From: Paramecium sonneborni
Lineage: Eukaryota; Ciliophora; Oligohymenophorea; Peniculida; Parameciidae
Assembly (NCBI GenBank): GCA_905182985.1
Contig: CAJJDN010000103.1
Location: 310,001-374,000, forward strand
Direction: 5' to 3'
DNA: 64,000 bases
The translations under genes and the position numbers were made by a program. Under the pieces are notes generated by a model. It did no database searches, was not told where the DNA came from, and saw only the letters and a program-made list of their open reading frames with translations. This document shows, piece after piece, positions 1 to 12,492 of the stretch (its first letter is position 1; each line of letters starts with the position of its first letter).

Positions 1-597
1 GTCTCTATCCTTTTATTCTAATAGATTTTTCAAAAACTCAATTTCTTTATTTTATTCATTTATTAATTCTAAAGGATTAGTCTCATTTTTCTTTGATTCT
101 AAGATAGTTGATAATTGCTTTGCTTATTATTCATTCTCCTTTCTTAATCTTATTATCGTTTGTTTCATTTGTTAAATATTAGGTTACTCATTAAAATTAA
201 GAGGTAAAGGATAATGAACTTTATCGAATTCAACAATATAACTGAGAATCAAGTAACGCTTATTGTTTGGAGTCAAATTTTACTATTAATTTTATTTAGG
301 CCTTTTGTTTTTGATTTACTCTAAATCTTAAAAAGTCAGAATATCAATATAGACAGTCTCAGTTTAATTTTTAATTGCAGATTACAACATCTTTATAAAA
401 GTTGAGTATTTTTTATAATTTCCTGTTTTGGATGTTATTTCCTCAATATAAGATGCTTAAAAATTTGCAATCCAAGAATCTCCTGATTATTTTGATTCTA
501 TTTCTATTGTCAAAACTTCGTTATTTGCATTTATATTTATAATGTAGGTAATGTCATGAAAATTTCTTTCCACATTAATGTCAATGAGATCTTCCAT
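1..597 (-). CDS. CCDC61: CCDC61/VFL3-like basal-body protein (3' part missing)
   Basis: Reading from the ATG at 597-595 with TAA/TAG as Gln gives 199 codons that stay open to the left edge, so the C-terminal part is cut off. The N-terminal head domain matches CCDC61/VFL3. The block KTGNYKKYSTFIKMLQSA (about residues 56-73) is followed by a conserved segment containing KRYLILSYIVEFDKVHYPLP (about residues 112-131), the signature of this SAS-6/XRCC4-like fold. After residue about 140 the sequence becomes a charged, Gln-rich coiled coil. In other eukaryotes this protein organises rootlets and orientation of basal bodies and centrioles, which fits a ciliate. No intron is needed in the visible part. 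Family assignment is confident; the missing C-terminus cannot be judged. Confidence 0.9.
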
Positions 598-828
598 TTT
601 AAATTAAAATTCAGTTAAATAAATTAATCAGAATTCAAAAATTCATAAAATTAATTAGGCTTCTAACTCTTAATAATTATTCAAGTAATGAATTAGAATC
701 TCTTCACGTTATCTTAAAAATAATTTTGAGATTTTACAATTCAATAAGAATTCAAACAAATTTAGATATTTATAATATACATTATACATTTTATTAAAAA
801 TAATCTAAATAATTTTTATATTAAAGAG

Positions 829-1717
829 ATGAATGATTAGCATTTTTATCATGGTTACTAATCCCAAAATCAAATAATTAAGGAAGGATATGCTCATGCA
901 ATCTCAACAAAATGGTATTGATTAATATTAATTGCAGGTTTAGAAAATTTTAAAATGCTTTGCAAAATAGAAATGGTGTTGATGTCTCTAAAATTGGTGA
1001 GATAGAAAATATAAATATAAGTGATAATAATCACCAAATTCATACGAATTTAGATGGCTATTTAGTACCTCCATAACACAGTATATCATTTTAACGAGTT
1101 TATTCATTGAGATCAGATGCTATATATGGTTAAGATTACGAGATTGTTTCAATCGATGTATGGAAATTTCTCAAAATGTATTATAATGCAGGTAATCAAT
1201 TTGAAGAAAAATGAATATAGATTATGATGTTGTAGTGTTTGTTACAAAAATTCTCCCAAATTTAACAAAATACTTTACTTGTGAAAATTTAGATACTGGA
1301 CTTTGCATCTGTTAGGATTTGATTAACTTGGTAATGGTGATTATTCAAACTTATGATAAAAGTCTAATGATAGCCTTAAAATTACCAGCTTGTCCCTATC
1401 TAGAATTGGTTAAATTTAGAAATTATTTATTTGATATGACAGAGCACAAGCTGGAATCTATAAAATATATAAATTAAGGCCATCTTTATTATGATGGCAA
1501 GAAAGTTTCATTTAAAGGAAATAAGACTTTAAATGACTTGGGAATTACAAAAGATATGTAGATAATCCTATCATGCATAAATATGACTATGGCAGATGTT
1601 GAGGAAGAGATTGAAACTGATGGAGATGAATAATAAATTGAATAAAGTAAAATTAAAATACACTAATAGATTTGCATACTAAACAAGAATTCTTAGAAAT
1701 TTTACAACATAATTTGA
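829..1717 (+). CDS. DUSP-domain protein with ubiquitin-like segment, no protease domain
   Basis: Three exons: introns at 915-937 (23 nt) and 1192-1220 (29 nt). Spliced length is 279 codons including the TGA stop (278 aa). The ATG at 829 was chosen because it is in frame with YAHAISTKWFRKFQ (about residues 21-34), the classic opening of a DUSP domain of ubiquitin-specific proteases; the ATG at 851 is out of frame. The domain continues to DYEIVSIDVWKFLKMYYNA (about residues 96-114). A region near residues 200-245 (KLESIKYINQGHLYYDGKKV and on) resembles a ubiquitin-like fold. The tail is acidic. No Cys- or His-box of a USP protease follows, so this is a stand-alone DUSP protein, probably a ubiquitin-pathway adaptor (inference). 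It lies divergently from the CCDC61 gene, 231 bp away. Confidence 0.85.
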
Positions 1718-2240
1718 ATCTGTAATCTACTGAATAGTTGACTCTTAAATCCATCTAAGAAATATAGCAATCTTTAGAGTAAAATGATTTCTTTTAAGTT
1801 TGAAATTTAATTTTTAAATAAATTAACAATTCTATATTGTTATTTAAACAAATAGATTTTAAATATTGATTAAACATTTTACCACCCATTAAATATTTTC
1901 AGTCTTTCTTCATAAATTAATAAAAGGGACTAAAAGGATGATTTCGATAAGCTTATCTTTGACACTTATTATAAATGAATATATTAAATCATTTAAAATA
2001 GAATTAGTATTCTATATGTATTTCTGCTTTTAAATTACAATTACATTTTAATTATCAGTATATATTCAAATCGACATAGATTTATTACACTTTGAAAAAT
2101 TTGATAAATCTATTTTTAATTACACAATATCTTATGTCCAATAATGAGATTTCTTCAAGCTTTTCAGATTTATTAATAAATCTCATAATTATTCTCAAGT
2201 ATTAAAAAACTTAAATTAATATATAAAAAAAAAAAAGAAC
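1718..2240. other. Intergenic, no gene seen
   Basis: AT-rich sequence between the DUSP gene and the tRNA. All frames are broken by TGA and no conserved protein, RNA or repeat is recognisable. The run of A at 2226-2236 serves as the T-rich terminator of the minus-strand tRNA. Confidence 0.6.
2226..2236 (-). terminator. Pol III T-run downstream of tRNA-Lys
   Basis: Eleven A residues on the plus strand, that is a long T run on the transcribed strand, begin within 5 nt of the tRNA 3' end. This is the expected RNA polymerase III terminator. Confidence 0.75.
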
Positions 2241-2314
2241 CGCCCTCCAAGGGGGTCGAACCCTTGACATTTGGCTTAAAAGGCCAACGCTCTGACCAAC
2301 TGAGCTAGGAGGGC
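2241..2314 (-). tRNA. tRNA-Lys (anticodon UUU)
   Basis: On the minus strand the sequence folds as a full 74-nt cloverleaf: a 7-bp acceptor stem GCCCTCC/GGAGGGC, D arm GCTC..GAGC, anticodon stem TTGGC/GCCAA around loop CTTTTAA (anticodon TTT), a 5-nt variable region, T stem AAGGG/CCCTT with loop TTCGACC, and discriminator G. No intron. It reads AAA/AAG Lys codons in the standard way, so it is not one of the reassigned Gln tRNAs. A run of T residues follows the 3' end, as expected for RNA polymerase III termination. Confidence 0.97.
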
Positions 2315-2455
2315 TAGCTTGATAGTTATTGTTAATGAATTTAATAAATAGACTGATTAGTGATCATTAAAATTTTATTTCATTATCAAATGAAAATTCT
2401 CTATAACTATAATTCAAAGATCGACTACTAAGACGATTACTATTAACTTTTTTGA

Positions 2456-2737
2456 TCATTGAATTTTGAGTTTATAGTAGAGCTAAAGATTAAGTAGGTA
2501 ATTACTATTTAAAAATTGTTCTTGCATCTAGGACAAAAGTTTCATATTTTCTTTGATGTGATCTAAAATTTGATAATGTTATTTATTTTGGTAAGTTAAA
2601 GCTAATTCTTGCAAAGATTGATGAACTTTCTTAAGAGTTAGTGTCCACAGTTATTGTGATTGAACTTCCTCAAATAATTTCCAAATAATGAAGAGAGTCA
2701 CGATGGTAAAATATATCGAAAAAAAAATGATTTCCAT
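2456..2737 (-). CDS. Small possible membrane-anchored protein
   Basis: An intronless ATG-to-TGA frame of 93 codons. The first ~20 residues are strongly hydrophobic (MEIIFFSIYFTIVTLFIIW), followed by a Gln/Leu/Lys-rich helical segment. It starts 25 bp after the stop of the phosphotransferase gene on the same strand. I do not recognise a family. Since only TGA stops translation here, an open frame of this length is not strong evidence by itself. The signal-anchor layout and tight spacing favour a real gene, but it may be chance. Confidence 0.42.
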
Positions 2738-2761
2738 TAAATAATTTATTTTAATAAAATG

Positions 2762-4053
2762 TCATTTGTTTATTGAATTGATTTAAAAAATTTTGATGTT
2801 GAGTGTCTCTGATATCTATCTTGCTATGTTGTAGAGGAAATGTATATGGATTAAAAAAGCTACAGTGGCAGTAAATTAAATTAAGCATCCTTCATTAATA
2901 AAATTTTGTCCAAGTATTTAACCTGAGATAGTATTAAGTAAAATGACAACAAAGATATAAATTGAATTTAAATATTCTGGTAATTCTTAATTGCTAACAT
3001 GATTAAGTGCTACAACCCCAACTGCTTTGGACATAGTAAATCCAATAGTGTACATATAAGCCCTTACATGATTCTAGATTACATTAGTTTGAGAAAATAA
3101 AATGCTGTAAAGAATAACAACATTAAAAAAGATAAAATATCTAAGCTACTTAAATAAAGATGAAATGGATGTAAACTTTTTAATTTTTAGGAAACTAAAA
3201 ATAATATAAAAATAATACACTGCAGGCATAGTAATAATAAGAGAAAATATAAACATAAGCATAACAAATTGGTTGATTTGAAAATCGAAGAACCAAGGTA
3301 ATTTTTGGACCCACATATCACATCCTAAATAAGTGTTGAATAATACCATAGTATGCAGTTGCTGCAAAGACTACAGCCACACTTACTGTACCTTCTGCAG
3401 CTGCATTTATGATTGGTAAATTCATTTCATGAGTATAATATTCTTCATGAGCAATTATATAGAATGGTACAGAGGGAATTATGTATAGGATGACAGAGAA
3501 AATTGTATTGCCAAATTGCATTGCTGTAGTCATACTTGTGCCTATTTGAAGAACATAAATAGTAGATCAATACCCTAGAGTAAAATTATCATAGAATCAA
3601 AATTGTGATCCAAAATCATTCCAAGAGGTGAGGAATTTTCTTATAAACAATTATTTTATTTATACTTGTTCTCCTTGCTTGCTTTCCATCCAGATTGTCG
3701 AAATTCTTGCTTAATATACATATATACCATATAAAGCATATGCAAGAAAGCTGTGAACCAGAGCAACCAATTCGGTATGAATCCTGCAAAGTTGTCACCC
3801 ATGACAAAAAAGAAAAGTATATGAGACAAGATTATGCATGCTAATCCCATCAACGTTAATACATTAGGTCTAAAAATTAATGTTGAAACAAATTCAAATA
3901 CGCAACATTCATAGGTACAAATCTAAGGCAGAATTCAGCCAAAGGTGAAAGTATGTAATTGTATAAGAGGGACTGATCTGTACCCTTATAACGATAACTC
4001 TTCAAGTAATGTAAATGTGTAGGTGCAATAAAGTCGTAATTGAGGTATTTCAT
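2762..4053 (-). CDS. Choline/ethanolamine phosphotransferase (CDP-alcohol phosphatidyltransferase)
   Basis: Transfers phosphocholine or phosphoethanolamine from the CDP-alcohol to diacylglycerol, the last step of the Kennedy pathway, in ER membranes. Six exons; five introns of 22-32 nt close to a 386-codon frame including the stop (385 aa). The complete CDP-alcohol motif DG(x2)AR(x8)G(x3)D(x3)D is present at residues 104-126 (LDGKQARRTNSSSPLG, then D122 and D126). That motif is assembled across two introns, which supports the splice model. Several hydrophobic helices surround it, for example around residues 55-75 and 85-97, as in CPT1/EPT1. The segment before the DG motif (APNVLTLMGL) is also typical. 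Substrate preference, choline or ethanolamine, cannot be read from sequence alone. Confidence 0.93.
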
Positions 4054-4419
4054 AAATTAAAATTATTTATTTTAACTTTTCCACAATTTTCCACAATCAT
4101 CTGGATTTTTTAAGATCTCTAATGAAGATTCATGCTTCTCATTTTAATAATAATACTTAATAGATTAAAATTAAGAGGCATAATCAAATTATTTAATTCT
4201 AACAAATGAATTTGATTGTTTTATTAATTTTTTAATATATGAATATGTAAATTAATTAATATATATTAATTTATGTCAAGCACTTACTTGGAATAGGTGA
4301 GAGCAGCTTTTTCTTAGATAGAAGTAATTGAAAAGACAATTGTATTTTGTATGCAGAGCAAATAAGTGATTCCCAATTAGTCTGTGTTATTAGATCATAG
4401 AATTAACAATTTAATATAA
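4054..4419. other. Divergent intergenic region, no gene seen
   Basis: This 366-bp AT-rich stretch separates the phosphotransferase start from the SF3A3 start and must hold both promoters. No protein-coding frame, structured RNA or repeat is evident. Confidence 0.6.
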
Positions 4420-5879
4420 ATGGCGCAAAAGACAGCAGCTGATGCTTTAATATTAATTGATGGAGCAGATGGATGGAAAAAAGAGGAAATGAATTATTTG
4501 TAAGGAGTTGGAGGTTCTGGAGATGTTTGGGAAAACTTTTATGAGAGATTCAAAGAAATAAAAGATTATCATAAGAGAGTCACTAATGTACAAACTATGT
4601 AGAATAAAGTATATATATATAAAATATATAGGTTGAATTTTACTATGAACAAGCTTTTGCACCACCATTTAAAGAACCATATTTCTCGGGAGAAGAACAT
4701 CATGGTAGATTTCTTGATATGCATGCTAGCTATAAGGAATTTTTGAATCTTAAGAAGTTAAAAGAAAGCAATAAAATCAAAATTGGAGATTATTTGTGGT
4801 ATTTACAGAATTTTTAAAATTTTCATGATATTCCACTCTATATCAAAGAAAAAGAAGGAAGTAAATATAAGAGATATCTAATTAATATGTTAGAGTATTT
4901 GCGTAGTTTTTATTAAAGAGTAGATCATTAATTTATTTTAGGTAAATCCATTATAAGATGTTAGCAAGATTGAATAAAAAATAGAAATTGATTTTTAAAC
5001 ATAATGGGAAAATGGTTAAGTTAAAGGTTGGGAACATAGAAAAGAGGAAACTGAAGAAATAAGAGGACATCCTCATTATTGTGAAGCTTGTTAAAAGAAA
5101 TTCTAAAATGAAAATACATTTGTAAATCATTTTGATGGAAAAAAACACAAAGCGTTGGCAAAACTAAAAGAAAAATAGATAGAATAAGTTATATAAGCTA
5201 GCAATTAATAAGAATAACCGAAGGAAGATAATGAAGGATAAAAGAAAAAAAAGATGGCATATTTAGAAGTGGGCATATTATAATACAAAGAGAGTTTACA
5301 ATAACAATTGAATGATACTATGAATTTAGTTAGAAAGAAATAGAGTAGAAGATATGAAGAAAATGAAGATGAAGAAGCAATTCCTGTATAAGATTAATAA
5401 TTAGGTATTATATATTAATATATATTTATAAATTAGATTAACCTGAAGAAGCAAGTAGTGAAGATGAAAGTCCAATTTATAATCCAAAGAATCTACCATT
5501 AGGTTGGGATGGAAGACCTATTCCATATTGGTTATATAAATTACATGGTTTAGGAGTAGAATATAAATGTGAAATATGTGGTAATACATCATATTGGGGA
5601 AGAAAAGCATTTGAAGATCACTTTTAAGGATGGAGACATTCTTATGGAATGAGGTTATTATAAATCCAATTATATTTTAGATGTTTAAGAATCCCAAATA
5701 CTTTACATTTCAAAGAAATTACCAAAATTTAAGATGCTATTAATTTATACAAAAAAATATAGCATGATCAAGAAAGGAGTAAATTTAGACCAGAATATGA
5801 AGAAGAGTATGAAGATACAGATGGAAACTTGCTTAACAAAAAAACTTATTATGATTTAAAAAAGTAGGGATTGTTGTGA
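4420..5879 (+). CDS. SF3A3: Splicing factor 3A subunit 3 (SF3a60/Prp9)
   Basis: A core U2 snRNP protein of the SF3a complex, nuclear. Five exons with introns of 23, 22, 32 and 27 nt leave 452 codons including the stop (451 aa; human protein 501). Conserved blocks are the N-terminal [14 protein letters not shown] (about residues 40-53), a C2H2-like finger near residues 207-227 (HYCEACQKKF..H..H), and the highly conserved C-terminus: [20 protein letters not shown], the finger [22 protein letters not shown], and the ending [20 protein letters not shown]. An acidic Glu/Asp stretch precedes the C-terminal block as in other species. The fourth intron splits the GMR/CLRIPN block exactly where alignment demands. 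Arginase follows 51 bp downstream on the same strand. Confidence 0.96.
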
Positions 5880-5930
5880 AAATATAAGCCGTGATATAAG
5901 TTAACATATAAAAAAATATTTCTGGTTTTA

Positions 5931-6925
5931 ATGAATCAGTGGAAATTTGTTCGAAATGCAGTTGGATTGTTCGGTTCAGCAGTTCATGAGGGATAAACAA
6001 AAACTGGAACAGAATTGGCCCCAAGAGCACTTAGAGAAGGAGGTCTCATCTCTGCTCTTTATAATTTGGGTTGGGAAATCAATGATATGGGAGATATCTA
6101 AGGTAAAAATTACAGAATACACAATCACAAAAGTCAATATTTTCGTAATAGCTAATAAGTAGGAATTATCAATGGAGAGATTAATAAAAGGTCATTTGAA
6201 ATTGCTAAATAAAATAAGTTTATGCTTAATATAGGTGGAGATCATGGTGTGGCTAGTGGTTCTATTCATGGATTACTATAACATTATGGAGATGAATTAA
6301 GAGTTGTTTGGGTGGATGCACATGCTGATTGCAATTATGAACTTGGACCAAATAGAAACTATCATGGAATGCCTTTAGCTCATTTATATGGTTCCATTCA
6401 TGAACCAATCAAAGGCTTTGAGTGGTTAAAGCATAGATTAGACCCAAAAAATATCACTTATATTGCTATTAGAGATATAGATCCAATGGAAAGAGAATTC
6501 ATTAGAGAATAAAAAATAGTGTATTATGGAATGGATGAAATCATAGAATTAGGAATTGGATAAGTTATGAATAGAATTCTTAAATAATTTGAAGGAAAAC
6601 CAATCCATGTTAGTTTTGACGTTGATTCAATCGATCCTGAATTTGCACATGGAACTGGAACTTTAGTTGATGGAGGAATCTCATACAGAGAAGCTCACTA
6701 TTTACTTAGAAAATTAGCATCCTCAAGATAATTAGTAGGAATGGATTTAGTTGAAATTAATCCACAATTAGAGAAGACACCTGAATTTAGAGAAGAGTTT
6801 TTCGGAGATTTCTAATAAGTATCATTATTATTAATTATTAGATTGGTCGAATTCAAGGAACACAAACAGTTGCTTTAGGAATTGAATTAATAGCTTCTGC
6901 TTTGGGTAGAACTCTTGTCTTGTGA
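5931..6925 (+). CDS. Arginase
   Basis: Hydrolyses arginine to ornithine and urea using a binuclear manganese centre. Two exons with one 23-nt intron (6819-6841); 324 codons including the stop (323 aa), the usual length. All metal ligands are present: GGDH (His105), DAHAD (Asp129, His131, Asp133) and SFDVDSIDP (Asp230, Asp232). The conserved NYHGMPLAHL and GGISYREA segments are also there. N-terminal VGLFGSAVHEGQTKTGTELA is the family opening. No organelle-targeting leader is obvious, so cytosolic location is likely (inference). Agmatinase or formiminoglutamase are less likely because the HG and YREA blocks are arginase-type. Confidence 0.95.
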
Positions 6926-7289
6926 ATATTGTATATATATTAATATATATATATATTATATATATTTTATATTCTTTTTATAATTAGTGTTACTTATTCA
7001 ATTGTATTAATTAAGAATACAAAATTTCAAAATATAATTAGAAGTAAAATCTATATTAAATTTACACTTAACTAGTATAAATAATATTACTAAATTATCA
7101 ATCTAAATTTTTGGAAAAATTACATGTGTAACTAATAAGTTTTATTTATTCATTTCTTTCAATTTTAAATCATTAAGAAAATGACACTATTTTAAACGAT
7201 AATTCTCAAAATTTAGGATATATTATAATAAAAATTACCAACTTATTTAAGTTAAAGAATAAAACCTTCAATTCTAAATTATTAAGGAA

Positions 7290-8097
<808 letters not shown>

Positions 8098-8406
8098 NNN
8101 NNNNNNNNNNNNNNNNNNNNNNNNNNNNNNNNNNNNNNNNNNNNNNNNNNNNNNNNNNNNNNNNNNNNNNNNNNNNNNNNNNNNNNNNNNNNNNNNNNNN
8201 NNNNNNNNNNNNNNNNNNNNNNNNNNNNNNNNNNNNNNNNNNNNNNNNNNNNNNNNNNNNNNNNNNNNNNNNNNNNNNNNNNNNNNNNNNNNNNNNNNNN
8301 NNNNNNNNNNNNNNNNNNNNNNNNNNNNNNNNNNNNNNNNNNNNNNNNNNNNNNNNNNNNNNNNNNNNNNNNNNNNNNNNNNNNNNNNNNNNNNNNNNNN
8401 NNNNNN
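8098..8406. other. Assembly gap (309 Ns)
   Basis: Unresolved bases. Any open frame drawn across it is meaningless. Confidence 1.
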
Positions 8407-9236
<830 letters not shown>

Positions 9237-9434
9237 TCAATTAAAATTATATTCAATTAAATTTGATAAACTAGTATTTTTTTAAATAATATTGTGAATA
9301 AGGTTTTTCATGACTCTTATTAGTTTATTGTTTTATATAAAAACATTTTCTTTAATTGAACATTTTTTCTTTTTAAAAAACAAATGAAAATTAAAATTAA
9401 AAATTTTGATAATATAATTAATGAATATATAAGG

Positions 9435-10560
9435 TCATTTAATTTTAGAATATATTTACTTTTTCTTTACCACCTTTTAAGTTTGACTTTAAGGTTAAGT
9501 TGCTTTTTTAGAAACAGAAGATTATGCCCTTGCTGATTTTCTCTTAGTTTAAGGTGTATCAAGTATTTTTGAATTGCTCAATGGTTAAAGATTCTCTTTT
9601 GATGAAGTGTTTAATTTAGAAGATTTTAAAATTGATTTTTATGCAGGTGGAAGTTATTCAAAACTTTAACTAATTGAAGTAGGCATAGGAGGTTTACATT
9701 CAGATTTATGTATTGAAGAACGATTTAATTTTTCAACAGATTTTCTATCTGTATCACAATTTTTAGAATCCTTTCTATCAGATCTTTCTGATCGTAATGT
9801 TTTTTGCATAGATTGTTATTTACCACTTAATTAATTCATATATTTTTCTTCAATTTTACTTTTTTCAACTTATAATTTTGCATTCCTTTCTTCCAATTAA
9901 TATATTTATTCACTTAAAACTCTTGTTCTCTCTTCAACAAGATGATGTATATCTTATTATGAACTTTATTATCTGTTCTCTAATAACTAAATATTTTTGT
10001 CAATTAATTCTTATTTTTCCTATTGAATTTATATATTTTTATACTTATTCTAGTTATAATACAAGGTTATACAATTTCATATTTTTTTCCTTATATACTT
10101 TCTTTAATTCTTCCAATTCTTCATTAAAGGAATTAATCTTATTTTTTAACTAATTATTTTCAACTTCGTAATATTCTTTTTAAGACTTTAATTATTTTGC
10201 ATGAGCTTATTTTATCAATTCTAATTCATCTGAATTTGCTTGATGTGTCTACTCATTTTTCTCATATTTTTCTAATTTTTCTTTCAATTCTTAATTCTCT
10301 ATTCTTAATTTTATTATTCTATCCCCTTCACTTGGTTATACAAGAATTGGAGGCTTGCTATCAACAGCAAATTAAATTTCTTTAGGTCCACTTTCATCAT
10401 GAACAGACGATTTTCTAATTTTTTCTAATGATGTATAAGAATCTCTCTTTGTTTTGAAATGTTTCTCCTCACTCTAACATTCTTATGTAATTTTTTTTCG
10501 AAATTATTCAAATTATTCCCAATGATTTGAATTATTATCTAGTGATTAGTCTACACTCAT
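9435..10560 (-). CDS. Coiled-coil protein, function unknown
   Basis: Two exons with one 25-nt intron; 367 codons including the stop (366 aa). Residues about 80-245 form a near-continuous heptad-rich, Glu/Lys/Gln/Leu coiled coil (for example IENQELKEKLEKYEKNEQ and LEERNAKLQVEKSKIEEKY). Both ends are low-complexity, Ser/Lys/Gln-rich and basic, and the C-terminus is strongly basic (KVVKKKQIYSKIK). No catalytic or membrane segment. The stop lies 198 bp from the H3 stop, convergent. Structural or cytoskeletal role is a guess from the coiled coil only. Confidence 0.8.
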
Positions 10561-10843
10561 AGCAGTTAATAAATTTCAAATATATGTTAATTAAAAAATT
10601 ATCATTTGTTTTAAATTAATATAAAATGCTCCTAAAAAATGATTTTTAATAAAAAGTTGAGAGTATAATTTTTGACTTTAAAATTAGAAATGTTTAGTTT
10701 CAAATATATATTGAATTTAATCAATCCTATTTTCAAACAATAACTTGTATAAATTTGATATTATTAGCCTATTTGTTTTAAGAATAATAACAATTAGATT
10801 TTTAAAATCCAGAAAATATCAATCAATTAGTAAATTTTGAGAA

Positions 10844-11341
10844 ATGGAGACGAGAGGTTCAAAATTATTAGCATTAATCATGATAGGAATAATTGAATTG
10901 TGTATTTATAATTATGATTTTGCTAAAGTATAAAGAAATAATATCTTCAACTTGAGAAACGATAAATCAAAAAAACTTAAATCTATTTCAGAATTAGGTT
11001 TAACACAATTTTAGGGAACATATATAATTGATTTGTCAACGAATAACTAAAAGAAAAGGATTAATATAATAGTTCTATTTAAGAATTTCTTGAAGTCAGA
11101 TGATGAATAAATTGAAAAATTTAGAAGATTTTTAGATTAAGTAGATTCAAAAGAAAAAAATACTATAATCTTATTTAATTTGGATTAAAGGTTTTATGAT
11201 ATTCAAAAGTATCGAAACATTTAAAATTAATAGTGTTAATACTAAAAAAATTTTTAAAATAACAAAATTAATAAAAATGTAATGTCAACTGATAATTTGT
11301 CTAAATTACTTAAAGAATTTTTCTTCTTAAAATTATTATGA
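10844..11341 (+). CDS. Small ORF with N-terminal signal/anchor, unknown
   Basis: Intronless frame of 165 codons plus TGA. It begins METRGSKLLALIMIGIIEL, a plausible signal peptide or signal anchor, then a Lys/Asn/Gln-rich soluble part (GLTQFQGTYIIDLSTNNQ and on). I recognise no domain. The same frame stays open for a long way after the TGA at 11339-11341, so the true gene end or a disrupted longer gene is uncertain. Length is more than expected by chance but not decisively so. Confidence 0.42.
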
Positions 11342-12492
11342 TATAAATTGAAATTAAATTAACTGTCATTAAAATATCCTGGTTTTAAAAAAATATTACA
11401 AAAAGTTGACATCCTACTTTAAATTAAAATAGTTTTGTAGTAATATTTGCAAGATAAAAATAAGTATCGACTTTTTGTTAAGTCCTCAAAATTGAATGAA
11501 TCAAATTTTTATGTAACTTTTACAAATCAAATTTAAAAATATTGTGAAGAATAATTATGGTTGTCTTATGGACAATTACAAAAGTAAAATTAATTATCTT
11601 CCTTTGAAAAGTGAGTAAATTTAATTAAAAATAAGAATTAATTCAAATTATAAGGAAATTATAGAATTGAAAGATTTAATTTAATATATTTCTATTTCTT
11701 AGAGTTAAACTAGATAATCAAAATGTAGTAATTGCGATTCAAGATGTAATAAAAAGGAATCATTCTGAAAAACAAATTGCAATCATTTTATTTCGAATAC
11801 ATCGCTAATATTTATAAATTATAAAGAACTCCTAAATTTATTAGATCTAATATAATAATGAATGAGGCATTGTAAAATATTATTTTAAATAAAAAGTTCA
11901 ATTAACAAAAGATACATCAGTGACAGAATAAAATAGAAAATAAATTTTGGATTAAATATCTTGCAATAGGTATTGATTGATTATTTAAGATCTTAAATTA
12001 ATTATTGAAATTATTTCGTGTAAATCTCATTTGATAATTGACTTAAATATTTGAGCTTTTTAATTAATAAGGTTAGTTTAGTATTGAATAGTTATTGGAA
12101 ATAAAATAAAATTGTACATAGCAACAAATTTTGTGCAATTTTTCTTTTAGATTGCCCAAATGTTAAATGTAATATTTAATTTTGGAAGAAAGTATTGAAA
12201 TTGTTTTAATTATATAACATTTAGGACTTTATTAAGTTTAAAATTAAAGGTAAAAAAAAATCATAGGATATATCAATAGTAAAATTATAAAATTTGAAAA
12301 AAATAAAAGTTCTTTATAATTTATTTGTAAAAAAATTATTGTTTTTTTATAAAAAAAGTTGATACTTTGAATTGGGATGAGTTAATTTGAAATTGAAATT
12401 CGATAAATAAAGATATGCAAAAGATATTAAGATGAGTATGTAATAAAAATGTAAGAAATGTTTTAAAGAAATAATGAGCATACAATCATATT
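11342..12492. other. 1.15 kb without a convincing gene; possible decayed coding sequence
   Basis: No recognisable protein. The frame of the upstream small ORF continues open beyond its TGA as far as about 11610, where a good 25-nt GT..AG intron candidate sits (11611-11635), and several overlapping open frames follow to about 11770 and 11930. TGA codons then become frequent. This could be a broken gene, a gene I fail to splice, or chance open frames in AT-rich DNA. Confidence 0.4.

Noticed and set aside
851..914. ATG at 851 as start of the DUSP gene
   Set aside because: It is out of phase across the 23-nt intron; the ATG at 829 gives the conserved STKWFRKFQ.
9878..10385. Plus-strand hydrophobic open frames
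   Set aside because: They are the antisense of the coiled-coil gene; AT-rich Lys/Glu/Gln codons read backwards as Phe/Leu/Ile.
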